Part shown: piece after piece, positions 1 to 11,739 of the stretch | Layout: each line of letters begins with the position of its first letter | How positions within the stretch are numbered: position 1 is the stretch's first letter | NCBI GenBank assembly: GCA_002189035.1 | Contig: CM007990.1 | Coordinates: forward strand, 3,286,001 to 3,350,000 | Source: Utricularia gibba | Lineage: Eukaryota > Streptophyta > Magnoliopsida > Lamiales > Lentibulariaceae | DNA length: 64,000 nucleotides | Direction of reading: 5' to 3' | Notes under the pieces: model-generated | The model's input: the letters and a program-made list of their open reading frames with translations, nothing else | Told to the model about the DNA's origin: nothing | Databases searched by the model: none | Translations under genes and position numbers: made by a program

Positions 1-539
1 GAAAGATAATTCAAAATATAGAGGAAATATTTGATTTTCTTTTTTCTTTTTCATTTTCTGAAAAAATATATACTTTAAAGGTTGGGTTCTTTGTTTTTTA
101 ATTTCAAATACATGAATAATATTATTTGCCCTAAATTTCGTTAGTCAAATGAGATTAGATTTTTTTTCATTTATTTTTAATACATCTATCAAATTATAAT
201 ATTATGTTAATATTACATTGTCTCTCTCTTGTAATTGATAATCTGTTGATTTTGCATGATACCATTTAATAAGGACAGCTAATATCCATTAAATGCTCAT
301 CTTAGTTCAATTTTATTGGGGTTCTTGAAAGTTTGCATTCAGGTTTCTTCTCCCCTTCGTGTGAGTGGATCTATGGAATTTGGAAGATATTTTTTATGGG
401 GTCAAATGCAATGAAAGAGTGTTTTTGACTTTTTGATGAATCATAGAGAACTGGAAAAAGATGTTTTTTTTTTATAATCACAACCAACCTATGGTGCAAA
501 TACTATTATGGATTGGGTTTTGCATTGGTTTTGGATAAA
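1..539. other. AT-rich sequence upstream of the first Mutator-like copy, no gene
   Basis: No supportable coding region. The sequence is poly-A/T rich. It does not resemble the stretch that precedes the second Mutator-like copy, so similarity between the two copies begins only near 540. The left end of the first element may therefore lie close to here, but no terminal inverted repeat or target duplication was recognised. Confidence 0.5.
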
Positions 540-809
540 AAAAAATGTAGCATGTTCTTCTATAATATGTTGCACGTTAAAAGATTATTAAAATGTGTGT
601 CTTTTACCCATAATTTTTTATGGATTATTGTTATTTTTTATCTAGGATTATGTGGTCTTTGTATTGTGCTATCATTAAGGGAGTCTTCTGTTCTTTGTAT
701 GCATGTTTTTAAAGATTTTCCTAATGACTTCTGTTACTCCTATCAAAATAATGGGTGTCGGTTGTCTTCGTCAATCTTATTATTGATTTCCTAGTTGATG
801 CATTTGTAG

Positions 810-3800
810 ATATGGATACTCACATGAAGGATGAAAGCGACTTCGAATTAGACTACGGGAGTGAGGAGGAAGACTATGAAATTCTCGATGATCAATTCCC
901 CATTGAGAATGATGATTATGGACTATCTTTGCAATTTCCCGTATTCAAAGGAGTACAATCAGAAGCTCCTAACAATGATACAAGTGAAGTCCTTTAAACA
1001 TTGTTAAAATGGAAAGCGATAGTGTTTGAATACAAGAACTTATATTATTATTGTTTTTAGTATTTAAATTGTGTTTTATTTATAGGGAAGGGATAATCTT
1101 TAAATTAAAAGTTGAGGCTAAAGACACACTTGAAGAATATTGTGTTTGGGAAGAAATCCAATTTTGGTTCGAGAAGAATGATAAGCATCGTTTGATTGCT
1201 CATTGTAAAGGTAATGAAGGGGTAACATACCCGTGGAAGGTGTATGTGAAGATAACACCGATGACGGTTTGGAGTGTTTGTGAAGTCACTCCATATCGAG
1301 ACCATTGCCGGCCACATGTGAACAACAAATCAGTGAATGCACATTGGTTTGGGAATATGTATATGGATAGGCTTATTGATCGTCCGTTGATAAAGGTTGT
1401 AGATCTACTTACGGATATAAAACGTGATTGGCATGTGAAGATGTCTCCTCAAAAGGTGAGGAGAGTGAAAGAAAATGAAAGAAAGATGGCAACGAAAAGT
1501 ATGAAGAATGATTTTGAGCAACTTCGAAGTTATTGTGAACAATATTGGGTATCGAATGAAGGTGCTATCGTGGCAATACTGGAGGTAGATGATGGTAAAG
1601 ATGAGAAAAGCAAAATATGCGAAAGAGTTTATTCTTGTCTTAAGTTATGCATTTTTGAAGCATTTTTCTAATATATTAGTGGATTTTTTTTTAATTTTGT
1701 AGTATTTTTTCTTACATATTTTTGGTTGCTTTATTGTTGAATATTGTATATTAGAAGTGTATATTATTTATTATGTAATGATAAGTTAGCATTTAATTAT
1801 AGTTGGTTTATTGAATTATGTGATAATATTTGGTTTTTTTTAGTATTTTTTTGTTTTATATGTTAATTATAGGCTTGTAAAGATGGATTCCATATATATG
1901 GCTATAATGTGATCGGAGTTGATGGTATGCATATATTGAGTAAATTGAATGGGAAAATGCTAGTGGCTATGGCCTCAGATCTGAATAATTGAGTTTTCCC
2001 CCTTGCATAGGGTGTTGTTGGTAGTGAAACTTTGATGACTTGGACTTGATTTATAAAATTGCTTGCGAAAGACTATGGTATTTCAAAGGAGACGCAAGAA
2101 TCATTTACCATATATTATTCGTTTTGAGAGACTTACTTCCAAAAGTCAAGGTAATGCATTGAGTCATATATGTTATAAATTGTAAACTAATGATGTTTAT
2201 TTGATACTTGGTTATTGTATTTTGTAGTTCCGTCATTGTGTCTTGCATTTGCTCATGAATCTTAGTAAGAGTATTTCAGCGAAGTTGACAGCTGTTTTGA
2301 AGAGCCATGTGTGGGCTATTGCTCGAGATACAGCACCTAGTCAGTTTAGGCGTGCCATGGATGCACTTAGGAATGCAATCCGAAAGCATACGAGCATATG
2401 GACGATATCCCACCATCCAAATGATGTGGAGCATTTTTCGATTGAGGCAACAAATACGTCATTTTGACGAACAACAACTCAAAGTCCCTTAATTCGGCTC
2501 TCAAGGATGAGACTGGACCTAATCGAGCTTTTGGAACGGATAAACAACAAGGTTTGCGATTGGCTTGCTAAGCGTCGTCGAGATGCATCAAAATGGCATG
2601 GAGATTTATTTCCAATAATTGAGAATATTCAAAGCCAAGCATTGGAAGATGGAAGAAAGAGGCAAATGTCCGTTTGTGATCGAGATAATTACTAGTGGTA
2701 GGAGGGAACAAAAAAATATATCATTCGGTTGATCAAGCATTTATGTGATTGCAGAGTATGGAAAATTACAAGTATGTATTTTATTTTATTTTTTTGTTTT
2801 ATTATAAGAATTAATATTATATGTGTATTAGTTTTTAATATGAATATTTTGTAAATGTATTCTTAGTCGTATGATAAAAATTAATGTTATATATGTAGTA
2901 TTTTTTAGTATGAATATTTAAGATTATATTGTTAGTTTTATTATAAGAATTAATATTATATGTGTAGTATTTTTTAGTATGAATATTTTGAATTCTATTG
3001 TTAATTTTATTATAAAAATTGATGTTATATATCTAGTGTTTTTTAATATGAATATTTTTTATTCTATTATTAGTTTTATTATAAGAATTGATGTTATATG
3101 TATAGTATTTTTCAATATGAATATTTTGTATTCTATAATTGTTTTGCATTTTTGTCTATTGTATATTTAGGTATATCTTGCAAATATGCAGCCATTGCTA
3201 TCATTTTGGAAGGCCATACTTTGGTCGAATACACAGACTCTAGAGATACACGTATAGCCTATCAAAGAATGTATGACGGTGACGTTTTAAGGTTTCTAGG
3301 AGCTGAAGAATTGCTTTCTATGGCCGACTTACCACTTCCACCTGAATAGAAGTGTAGGAAACCCGGTCGGCCATCTACTTCATGAAAGCGCAGATCCTCC
3401 AGGTTTTGTCCATCAGACTCTTTTTTGTATGGATTGATTTTGGATCGATTGAATGTAATCTGTAAGTTGGTATCATGTTACACATGTGGCAAGAAAGTCT
3501 ACAAGAAAAAAGATTGCAACAAAGGTGAATTAAATGAAAATAGGGTTCAACAATTGGAAGAAGATGAAACATCCATGCCACCGGACCTGTGTATGGCCAG
3601 CATGGAAGTTGCTGATTATTGTAGTTCGATGGGCAATGAGAAAGTTGGTGAGACTTCTCATCAAAGCCCTGTGGAAGTGAAGAAAGAAAATGCTAAACTG
3701 TATCAAGAAATACCTTTAAAGACAGTCCCGATGAGTGTAGTGTACAGCATGCCATAAAGATAAACAAACAACAAAGGAGTCATCTTCAATAGTTGCGTGA

Positions 3801-4815
3801 ATACATAGGTGGAAGTCAGCAGCAACTTGGATGCTTCTGATATTCAATTGGTTCTAAAAAATAAACGAAGGTGTAAGGCTCCTCATCTACGAGTGTATGA
3901 TAAGTTAATGGACGATGTACTAGACAATATCATTGAGTAAGTCAATGGATATAAATCTAATAGAGTATAAATTACCTATAGGAAAACCGTGGCACTACAG
4001 TCACTGGGTCATCTAACGAATGTTGCATTCATCCACAACCTATGGATGCAACATGCTGTGCACAAAAAGTTTGACTTGGAAATAATTGAAAAGTAATGTG
4101 TGAGGCACAATCCATGCAACACACGTTACATCTTCTTGCCAATTAACATGAAATAAGCTTTCCTATACATATATATTCCTTATTTGCCATTAAAATATGT
4201 GTCACTTTCAATTGTCTCTATGTCTTGTAGTGGTCACTACACCCTTGCCATATTGTCTTGTCATGGATTCGATACATAGCATATCCACTCATATGACAAA
4301 TAAACTTTAGAAGTAAGCAATATGTTATATTGTGTTTTATTATGAATCTCTATTAATCTTTTTGTTATGTATTATCTATAGATTAGTGGACTCCGTTATT
4401 AAAGTGAATAGTTGGTATGATGATTGTGTGAAGGAGCTTGAGCTATCTATTTTTTGGCCAGAGACTAGTATGACTTTGCTGATATTATTTTCTTTTCCTT
4501 ATTTTAATGTTGATCAACATATAGGTCCCTAAATAAAAGGATGCAATTGAGTGCGGGATTTATATATTATACTATAGGCATCTCTTCCTCCAGCAAACTC
4601 CCAACCTTTACACTATCAAAACACATCCCTTGTTTGTAAATAATTTTTAAAATTTGTTGGTTATTTTATTAGTAGGTATCACTAAGTACTATTATGTTGC
4701 ATAGATGGTGTGAGATTGGTTCGTTGAAGAAGAAATTCGTGAATTTGCCGAATTGATGGAGATTTCTCGTCGATCTAAGAGCAGTCGGATAAGCAAACCT
4801 TCCCAAAAAATGTAG
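810..4815 (+). pseudogene. MULE transposase-Ulp1 fusion, copy 1, multiple stops
   Basis: Exon-like blocks follow copy 2. An acidic segment (about 810-997) opens the protein. The MuDR N-terminal domain (about 1086-1650) reads EGIIFKLKVEAKDTLEEYCV and LLTDIKRDWHVKMS. The MULE core (about 1873-2150) has GVDGMH but in-frame stops replace tryptophan codons (LA*GVV). The SWIM second half is GISCKYAA, so the CxH pair is damaged (His to Tyr). The zinc knuckle reads CYTCGKKVYKKKDC, with the metal-binding His lost. In the protease part the region after the catalytic His has lost about 35 bp (near 4250), and the Gln codon of the Q-x5-C motif has become TAA (4534-4536), although the Cys (IECGIYIL) remains. 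Not functional. Confidence 0.8.
2800..3146 (+). repeat. Minisatellite, about 69-bp unit x5, in the SWIM intron of MULE copy 1
   Basis: The phrase TATTATAAGAATTRATRTTA recurs at 2800, 2870, 2939, 3008 and 3077, a spacing of 68-70 bp. Each unit continues through TAGTATTTTTTAGTATGAATATTT. It occupies the intron that splits the SWIM zinc finger (CxC on one exon, CxH on the next). The same intron of copy 2 carries a related but rearranged array. Confidence 0.85.
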
Positions 4816-5086
4816 ACATTGAACTTGTTTGTTGGTATGAAATTGCAGACTTTGTTATTTGTCTAAAACACTACTTTTTTTTAATTTTTAAACAAGTATT
4901 ATACAAACAATCATAATATGCTTATGATTTCTGCATTTTTTCAGATAATTTATTTGAATTCTAATTACTATCATTCTAATTACATTTAATAAAAAAATAA
5001 ATATGTGTGTAGAAGGGTATAGAAAATACCACACGGGACTCGTGCTATATGGAGGGTGACACACGGGCGTGTGGAGGGTTGATATG

Positions 5087-5111
5087 GGCGTGGGTTATGG
5101 TAACCCACGCC
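5087..5111. repeat. Perfect 11-bp hairpin in a GC-rich island
   Basis: GGCGTGGGTTA (5087-5097), a TGG loop, then TAACCCACGCC (5101-5111): a perfect inverted repeat with a 3-nt loop. It sits about 270 bp downstream of the stop codon of MULE copy 1, inside a GC-rich patch with CACACGGGCGTGTGG at 5060-5074, in otherwise AT-rich DNA. Related hairpins lie at 6466-6486 and 12124-12163. Confidence 0.85.
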
Positions 5112-5409
5112 GGTATAGTAGACAACATAAGCCATGTCCGTGTTATGTAGTAATTGAAATATTTGCTGCTTAATTTGTATTTTTGTGCTTTTTTAACCCA
5201 TAATTTAAGGATTCAATTCTAATTCAATATAAATTGTATGTTTTTATAAAATTAAAATTAATTCATAAAGAAAATGAAAAACGAAAAATAATAAATTAAA
5301 ATACTGAAAGTTCAATTCATTTTCATTAATTGCAATTTTTGTATGAATAAAAATGTTATTAACAAATAAAGATACAAAAGTATGAGCTTGATAGAAAGAT
5401 GGGTTTTCC

Positions 5410-5710
5410 ATCAAATCGAGTGCACATTTTATTAAGATGTTACTTGATTATTTGTAAATTGAATATATATTTTTTATTTAAATTTTATTTTATCAATTGA
5501 CCCTTAAATGCAAAGGGGAACGAATGCAGATTTTTTATTTTAAATTTTTATTAGCATTCGATTCTTAGATATAATATGGATCGAATGCATATTTTTTTTA
5601 TTTTAAATTTGTATTAGCATGCGACTCTTAGGTGGAATTTTGATCGATTGCATATTTTTTTACATAAAATTTATATTAGAACTCAATCATTACATACAAT
5701 TGGGATGGAG
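5410..5710. repeat. Degenerate tandem repeat, about 62-bp unit (CGAATGCAT family)
   Basis: CGAATGCAG, CGAATGCAT and CGATTGCAT occur at 5521, 5582 and 5645, each followed by a T-rich stretch (TTTTTTATTTTAAATTT). A weaker unit (CGAGTGCAC) is at 5417. The same word set forms an array at 31734-32040. Confidence 0.65.
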
Positions 5711-6129
5711 AAGAGTCCAATGCATTGCATCTCTCACTGACACATGAACTCTCCATTTGGCATAAGATGGTGGCTTTCTAATTCATTTATCATTAAATTT
5801 TGATTTTCTTTCATATAAAATCATATTGTGACTCCATCTAAAATGAGAATACATTTTTTATCCACAAAATCCATGTCATTTATTCATTTTATACGGGTTA
5901 ACGGATTACGACCCTCAACTCATCCTGGATACAAGTCAACCCATACATACACGGGTTTACCCATATCCAGGTTGACTTGACTCGAATAAGCATAATAGAA
6001 ATTTATACCCACGTATGCAATGCTTGGTAATTACAAATCATCTTAAGAAATTTTATACCATTTTGTTAGACACAATGAATTTAAAATATGTTTGGGATAT
6101 TCAAACTTAAGAATTTAATAAAAAAATAA

Positions 6130-6790
6130 TATAATAAAAGAATGTACTCTATCCTTTGGAAGACCAAGCATCGGATGCGTTATTTTTTTCTTAAAAAAAA
6201 AACAATCTATCCTTAAAAGTCATAAGTATAGAATGTATTATTTTACTTATTAAAAAAATAATGCACTTTTTCCTTAAATGATACAAGGATCGAATGCATT
6301 CTTTTATCAATAAAAAAATAATACAATAAAATACTGCACTATATCCTTAGAAGACATAAGGATAAAGTGCAATATTTGTTATTAAAATACTATTGCACTC
6401 ACTCTCCACAGGGCATGGGTTACGATAACCGATAACCGATGTCGGTGCCCCACCCTCCACACGGCTGTGGGTTACGCTAACCCACACAAGTATGCCACCC
6501 TCTACGGGTAACCCACATTGGTATGCCACCCTCCACATGCCAGTATTTTTTTAATAAAAAATACAATGTACTCGATCCTTATGTCTTCTAAGGATAAAGT
6601 AAATTCTTTTATTGTATTATTTTTTATTAATAAAAGAATACACTCGATCCTTATGTATTTTAAATATAGAGTGTATTACTTTTTAAAAAAAATTTAATCT
6701 ACCCTTATGCCTTTTAAGGATAAAGTGCCTTTTGTAATGAAAAAAATAATGCATTCGATGCTTCTATCTTCTAAGAGATAGAGTTCACAA
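6130..6790. repeat. Near-palindromic 60-70 bp repeats on both sides of a GC-rich core
   Basis: Units of the form TCCTTAGAAGACATAAGGAT followed by AAAGTGCA or CGAATGCAT recur near 6150, 6210, 6270 and 6343. In the other orientation they recur near 6565, 6625, 6690 and 6748. The core (about 6400-6540) is GC-rich with repeated ACCCTCCACA and GGGTTACG words. Confidence 0.6.
6466..6486. repeat. Perfect 9-bp hairpin in the GC-rich core upstream of MULE copy 2
   Basis: TGTGGGTTA, CGC loop, TAACCCACA. It shares the GTGGGTTA/TAACCCAC arms with the hairpin at 5087-5111 and resembles the longer one at 12124-12163. Together the islands bracket MULE copy 2. Confidence 0.8.
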
Positions 6791-9586
6791 TAAAACACTA
6801 CAAATGTTATACATTCATATATACAAAATTCAACTTATAGTATATTTACTTTGGCCTTCTTAAAAAAAAAGGATTTATGTATACTTTATTTTGAAAATTT
6901 TGAATACAATAAAATTATATTACAAAATTTTATTTCTAATCAATTGAACTTATAAATATCATAAACTATTCATGATACACATGTGATACTCCCATGTTCA
7001 GATTTTTTCATTGAAATTCTAGATTTTTCTACCCTGTCATTTCTCTTCTACTTGGATTCACCTACACTAGGGATGAGGGTGCTTATTTTGGCTGAGATCA
7101 TTTGTTGAGGCAAATTGAAGTAGAAGTTAGGGACAACAGTGGAAGCCTAACTTGTTTGTTCCTATCATATTTTAGGGTCATTACTTGCTTGGCCCTGCAC
7201 TGCTTGAATTTTTTTTACATTTTAGAACACCTAGTTTTATATCCTTTAGGTGGATTAATATATAATATGTCCTTCCATAATATGTTGCACATTATGGGAT
7301 TATTAAATGTGTGCTCTTTACATGTAATTTTATATGGATTAGTGTTATTTCTTCTACTAGATTATGTAATATTTTGTATTATGCTATCAAAACAGTTGTA
7401 TGTTCTTTGTATACATGTTTTCCCAGATTTTCCATGTGACTTCTGCTTTTCTTCTTGTTAGTCTCATCAAAATAATAGGTGTAGGTTGTACTCATTAATT
7501 TTGTTGTTGATTTCCTAATTGGCAATTGTAGGTATAGATACTAACATGGAGTATAAAAGTGACTTCGAATTTGATTATGGAAATGAGGAAGAAGACTACG
7601 AGATTCTTGATGACCAATTCCCTATCGAGAATGATGATTATGGGCAAGCTTTAGAAATTCATGTCTGAAGGAATACAATCGGAAGCTCCTCAAAATGAAA
7701 CAAGTGAAGGGCCTTTCAACATTATTAGAACAGAAAGCGGTAGTGTTCGAATACAAAAACTTATGTAAGTATAATTTGTTTTGATTATGTTGTATTATTA
7801 TTATTTTTAGTATTTAAAGTATGTTTTATTTTATTTATAGGGAAGGGATAATCTTTGAATCGAAAGCCGAGGCCAAAGATGCACTTGAAGAATATTGTGT
7901 GTGGAAAGGAAACCAATTCTGGTTTGAGAAGAATGATAAGCGTCGTTTGATTGCTCGTTGTAGAGGTAGTGAAGGGGTAACATGCCTGAGGAAGGTGTAC
8001 GTGAAGGTAACACCGATGATGACTTGGAGTGTTTATGAAGTTACTCCACATAGAAACCATTGTCGGCCACAGGTGAACAACAAATCAGTGAATGCATGTT
8101 GGCTTGGGAAGATGTACATGGATAGGCTCATTGATCATCCATTGATGAAGGTTGCGGATCTACTTACAGATATAAAACGTGATTGGCATGTGGAGATGTC
8201 TACTCACAAGGTGAGGAGAGCAAAAGAAAATGCAAGAAAGATGGCGATGGGAAGTATGAAGAATGATTTCGAGCACCTACGAAGTTATTGTGAACAATAT
8301 CGGTATCGAATGAAGGTGCTACCGTGGCAATATTGGAGGTAGATGGTGGTGAAGATGAGAAAAGTAAAATATGTGAAGGAGTTTATTTTTGTCCTAAGGT
8401 ATGCATTTTTGAAGTATTTTTTTTTATTTGTGGATTTGTTTTTATTTTTGTAGTGTTTTTTCTTACATATTTTTGGTTGGTTTATTGTTGAACATTGTAT
8501 GCTAGAGGTGTATTTCATTAATTATGTAATGATAAGTTAGCATTTACGTATGGCAAGTTGATGGATTATGTGATAATATTTGATTTTTTTTAATATTTGC
8601 TTGATTTCTATGTGAATTATAGGCTTGTAAAGATGGATTCCGTATATGTGGCCATAATGTGATTGGAGTTGATGGCACGCATACATTGAGTAAATTGAAC
8701 AGGAAAGTGCTAGTGGCGACGGCCTCGGATCCGAATAATGGCGTTTTTCCTCTTGCATGGGGTGTTGTTGGTTGTGAAACTTTAGTGGCTTGGACTTGGT
8801 TCATGAAATTGCTTGCTGAAGACTACGGTATTTCGGAGGAGACGCAAGAATCATTTACCATAGTTTTAGATAGAGCTCCTGCAATATTATCTGTATTGAG
8901 GGACTTTCTTCCGAAAGTCAAGGTAATGCATTGAGCCATATATGTTAAAAATTGTAAACTAACGATGTTTATTTTACACTTGGCTATTGTATTTTGCAGA
9001 TCCAGCATTGTGTCTTGCATTTGCTCAAGAATCTTGCTAGAAGTATTCCAACGAAGTTGACGGCCGTTTTGAAGGGCCATGTGTGGACTGCCGCTCGAGC
9101 TACAACGTCTGGTCAGTTTAGGCGTGCTATGGATGCACTTAAGGAATGTAATTCCAAAGCATACGAGTATATGGACAGCATCCCACCATCTCAATGGTGT
9201 TGAGCATTTTTTGATCGAGGCAACAAGTGTGCCATTTTGACGAACCACAACTCAGAGTCCCTTAATTTAGCTCTCAAGGATGCTAGGATGCTAGGAGGCT
9301 GGACCTAATCAAACTTTTGGAACGGATTAACGACAAGGTTTGTGATTGGTTTGTTAAGCGTCGTCAAGATGCATCAAGATGGCATGGAGATTTATGTCCA
9401 AGAATTGAGAATATTCTAAGCCAAGCATTAGAAGATGGCAGAAAGTGGCATATGGATGTTGGTGATCAAGGTAATTACCGATGGTCAGAGGGAACAAAAA
9501 AATACACCGTCAGGTTGACCAATAATTTTTGTGATTGTAGAGCATGGGAAATTACAGGTATATATTTTATTTTATTTCTCTTGTTT

Positions 9587-9978
9587 TATTATAAGAATTG
9601 ATGCTACATGTGTAGTATTTTTTATTATGAATATGTCGTATTCGATTGTTAGATTTATTATACGAATTGATGTTACATGTGTAGTATTTTTTGTATGAAT
9701 ATTTCATTAGGTTTATTATAAGAATTGATATTATATGTTTAGTATTTTTTAGTATGATTATTTTGTATTCTATTGGTAGGTTTATTATAAGAATTGATGT
9801 TACATGTGTAGTATTTTTTGTATGGATATTTTATTAGGTTTATTATAAGAATTGATGTTATATGTTTAGTATTTTTTAGTATGATTATTTTGTATTCTAT
9901 TGGTAGTTTTGTTAGAAGAATTCATATTATATTTATTGTATTTTTTAGTATGAATATTTTGTATTCTATTATGTGTTT
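9587..9978 (+). repeat. Higher-order minisatellite (alternating 58- and 69-bp units) in the SWIM intron of MULE copy 2
   Basis: The unit start TATTATAAGAATTGATGTTA recurs at 9587, 9656, 9714, 9783, 9841 and 9910, giving intervals of 69, 58, 69, 58 and 69. The 58-bp units lack 11 bp of the TTTTGTATTCTATTGGTAG tail. The pattern is a 127-bp dimer repeated, built from the same 69-bp monomer as the array in copy 1. Confidence 0.85.
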
Positions 9979-10861
9979 TACATTTTTATCTATTGTTTGG
10001 TTAGGGATACCTTGCAAACATGCGGTCGTTGCTATTATTTTGGAGGGCCATACTTTGGTGGAATACACAGACTCTAGATATACACGTATGGCGTATCAAA
10101 AAATGTATGATGGTGATGTGTTCAAGCTTCTGGGAGCTGAAGAATGGCCTTGTATGGCCAACTTACCGCTACTTTCACCTGAGTGGAAGCGTAGGAAACC
10201 TGGTCGTCCATCAAATTCACAAAAGCGCAGATCCTCCAGGTTTTGTCCATCACACTCTTTTTTGTATGGATTGGTTTTGGATTTATGGTTGATTGAATGT
10301 AACTTGTAGGCTGATATCATGTTCCACATGTGGCAAGAAAGGCCACAAGAAAAAAGATTGCAAAGAGGGTGTCTTAAATGAGGATAGGGCTCAACAAATG
10401 GAGGAAGATGAAACACCCATACCACTGGAACCATGTACGGCCAACAAGGATATTGCTGATTATTGTAGTTCCATGGGCAATGAGGAAGTTGGTGAGACTT
10501 CTCACCAAAGCCCTATGGAAGTGAAGAAAGAAAATGCTAAACCGCATCAAGAAATACCTATGAAGACGGTCCCAACAAGTGTGGTGTACAACATGCCACA
10601 TGGTCAAACGAACAACAAAGGAGTCATCTTCAATAGTTGCGTGAATATGCGGGTGGAAGTCAGTAGCAACTCGGATGCCACCGAGCTTCAACCGGTTCTG
10701 AGAAATAAACGAAGGTGTAAGGCTCCCCATCTACGGGTGTATGGCGAGCTGATGGATGATGTACTAGACGACATCATTGAGTAAGTCAATAGATATGAAT
10801 CCAATATAGTACATATTCTATTTTTTTGGAATTTTATTCTAGATCATTGTTTTTATCTGTA

Positions 10862-11739
10862 GGAAAATCGTGGCATTGCAGCCACCGGGTCGTCTAACGA
10901 ATGTTGCATTCATCCACAACCTATGGATGCAACATGCCGTGGAGAAAAAGTTTGACTTAGAAATGATTGAAAAGTGGTGTGTGAGGCACAATCCATGCAA
11001 CACTCATTACGTCTTCTTACCAATTAACATGAAGTAAGCTTTTTTATACATATATATTCCTCATTTGCCATTAGAATATATGTCACTTTGAATTGTCTCT
11101 ATATGTTGTAGTGGTCACTACACCCTTGCCATATTGTGCAATCTTGGAGAGAAATACCAACGGTGTATCCTTGTCTTGGATTCGATGCATAGCATGTCGA
11201 ATCATATAACAAGTAACCTTCGAAAGTAAGTAGTGTGTTTTAATACCTTGTGCTATATTGTGTATTATTCTTAATCTCTGATAATATTTTTGCTATGCAT
11301 GATCTATAGATTAGTGGACTCTATATTTAAAGTGAATGGTTGGGATGATGATTGTGTAAAGGAGCTTGAGTTGCCTATTTTTTGGCCAGAGGTTAGTATG
11401 ACTTTGTTAATATTATTTTTTCCCTTATTTTAACGTTGATAAACATATAGGTCCCTAAACAAAAAGGTGCAACTAAGTGCGGGATTTATGTGTTATACTA
11501 TGTGTATCTTTTCCTCTAACAAGCTCCCAACCTTTACACTATTGAAACACACCCTTTGTTTGTAAGTAATTATCAAAATTTATTGTTTATTTTATTAGTA
11601 GGTACTAAGTACTATTATGTTTCTATAGATGGTACGGGATTGGTTCGTTGAAGAAGATGTTCGTGAATTTGCAGAATTGATGGAGATTCCTCATCGATCT
11701 AGAAGCGGCCGGGTAAGTAAACCTTCCAAAAAAATGTAG
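10862..11739 (+). other. Ulp1/C48-type cysteine protease domain of MULE copy 2
   Basis: Four exon blocks with canonical splice sites. Catalytic residues in family order are His in GHYTLAIL (CAC 11116-11118), Asp in LVLDSMH (GAT 11179-11181), Gln (CAA 11460-11462) and Cys in TKCGIYVLYY (TGC 11478-11480). The Q-x5-C spacing matches SUMO proteases. Upstream FLPIN (about 11026) precedes the His as in the family. The domain reads open from 10862 to the TAG at 11739, so unlike the transposase part it carries no visible stop. The role in the element is unknown; deSUMOylation is only an inference from the fold family. Confidence 0.75.

Larger units (their letters stand above)
540..4930 (+). mobile_element. 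Mutator-like element copy 1 (Kaonashi-type MULE with Ulp1 domain), decayed
   Basis: This is a direct, diverged copy of the element at 7264-11870, collinear over its whole length: leader, N-terminal MuDR domain, MULE transposase core, SWIM finger, zinc knuckle and Ulp1-like protease. Copy 1 is the more degraded of the two. Relative to copy 2 most differences read as G to A or C to T, the pattern expected from deamination of methylated cytosine in silenced transposons. No terminal inverted repeats were found; Kaonashi elements are known as non-TIR MULEs. Ends are approximate and rest on where similarity to copy 2 stops. Confidence 0.75.
4931..7263. other. Spacer between the two MULE copies: AT-rich repeats with GC-rich hairpin islands, no gene
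   Basis: No coding region is supportable. The spacer holds diverged minisatellites built around the words CGAATGCAT, GATCCTTA and AAGGATAAAGTGCA (about 5410-5710, 6130-6390 and 6545-6790), and two GC-rich islands with TGTGGAGGGT and GTGGGTTA words. Similar words reappear 3' of the second copy (11940-12250), so part of this spacer may be terminal sequence of the Mutator-like elements rather than host DNA. Confidence 0.55.
7532..11739 (+). pseudogene. MULE transposase-Ulp1 fusion, copy 2, a few lesions
   Basis: Blocks in order. An acidic segment (7532-7767) has SDFEFDYGNEEEDYEIL. The MuDR N-terminal DNA-binding domain (7842-8330) includes LLTDIKRDWHVEMS. The MULE DDE core (8624-8922) has GVDGTHT with Asp at 8671 and VLDRAP with Asp at 8869. 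After an intron comes HCVLHLLKNL (from about 9000). A linker is followed by a SWIM finger CDC...CKH (TGT codons at 9530 and 9536; CKH ending at 10021), split by a minisatellite-filled intron. A CCHC knuckle (CSTCGKKGHKKKDC) lies at 10320-10361. The Ulp1 domain (10862-11739) ends at TAG. Lesions: frameshifts near 7660 and 8301, TGA at 9201-9203 where copy-wide context predicts CGA, and an 8-bp tandem duplication (TGCTAGGA twice, 9281-9296). Kaonashi proteins are inferred to be mobilisation proteins of the element. Domain calls are firm; exon edges are by eye. Confidence 0.8.

Noticed and set aside
7102-7461. Hydrophobic 119-codon frame upstream of MULE copy 2 (and the similar one at 513-794)
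   Set aside because: The region is conserved between copies but both frames end before a consensus acceptor site and differ in translation; more likely leader or intron.
8823-9248. 141-codon frame on the minus strand
   Set aside because: It is antisense to the MULE transposase exons, whose plus-strand translation matches a known family.
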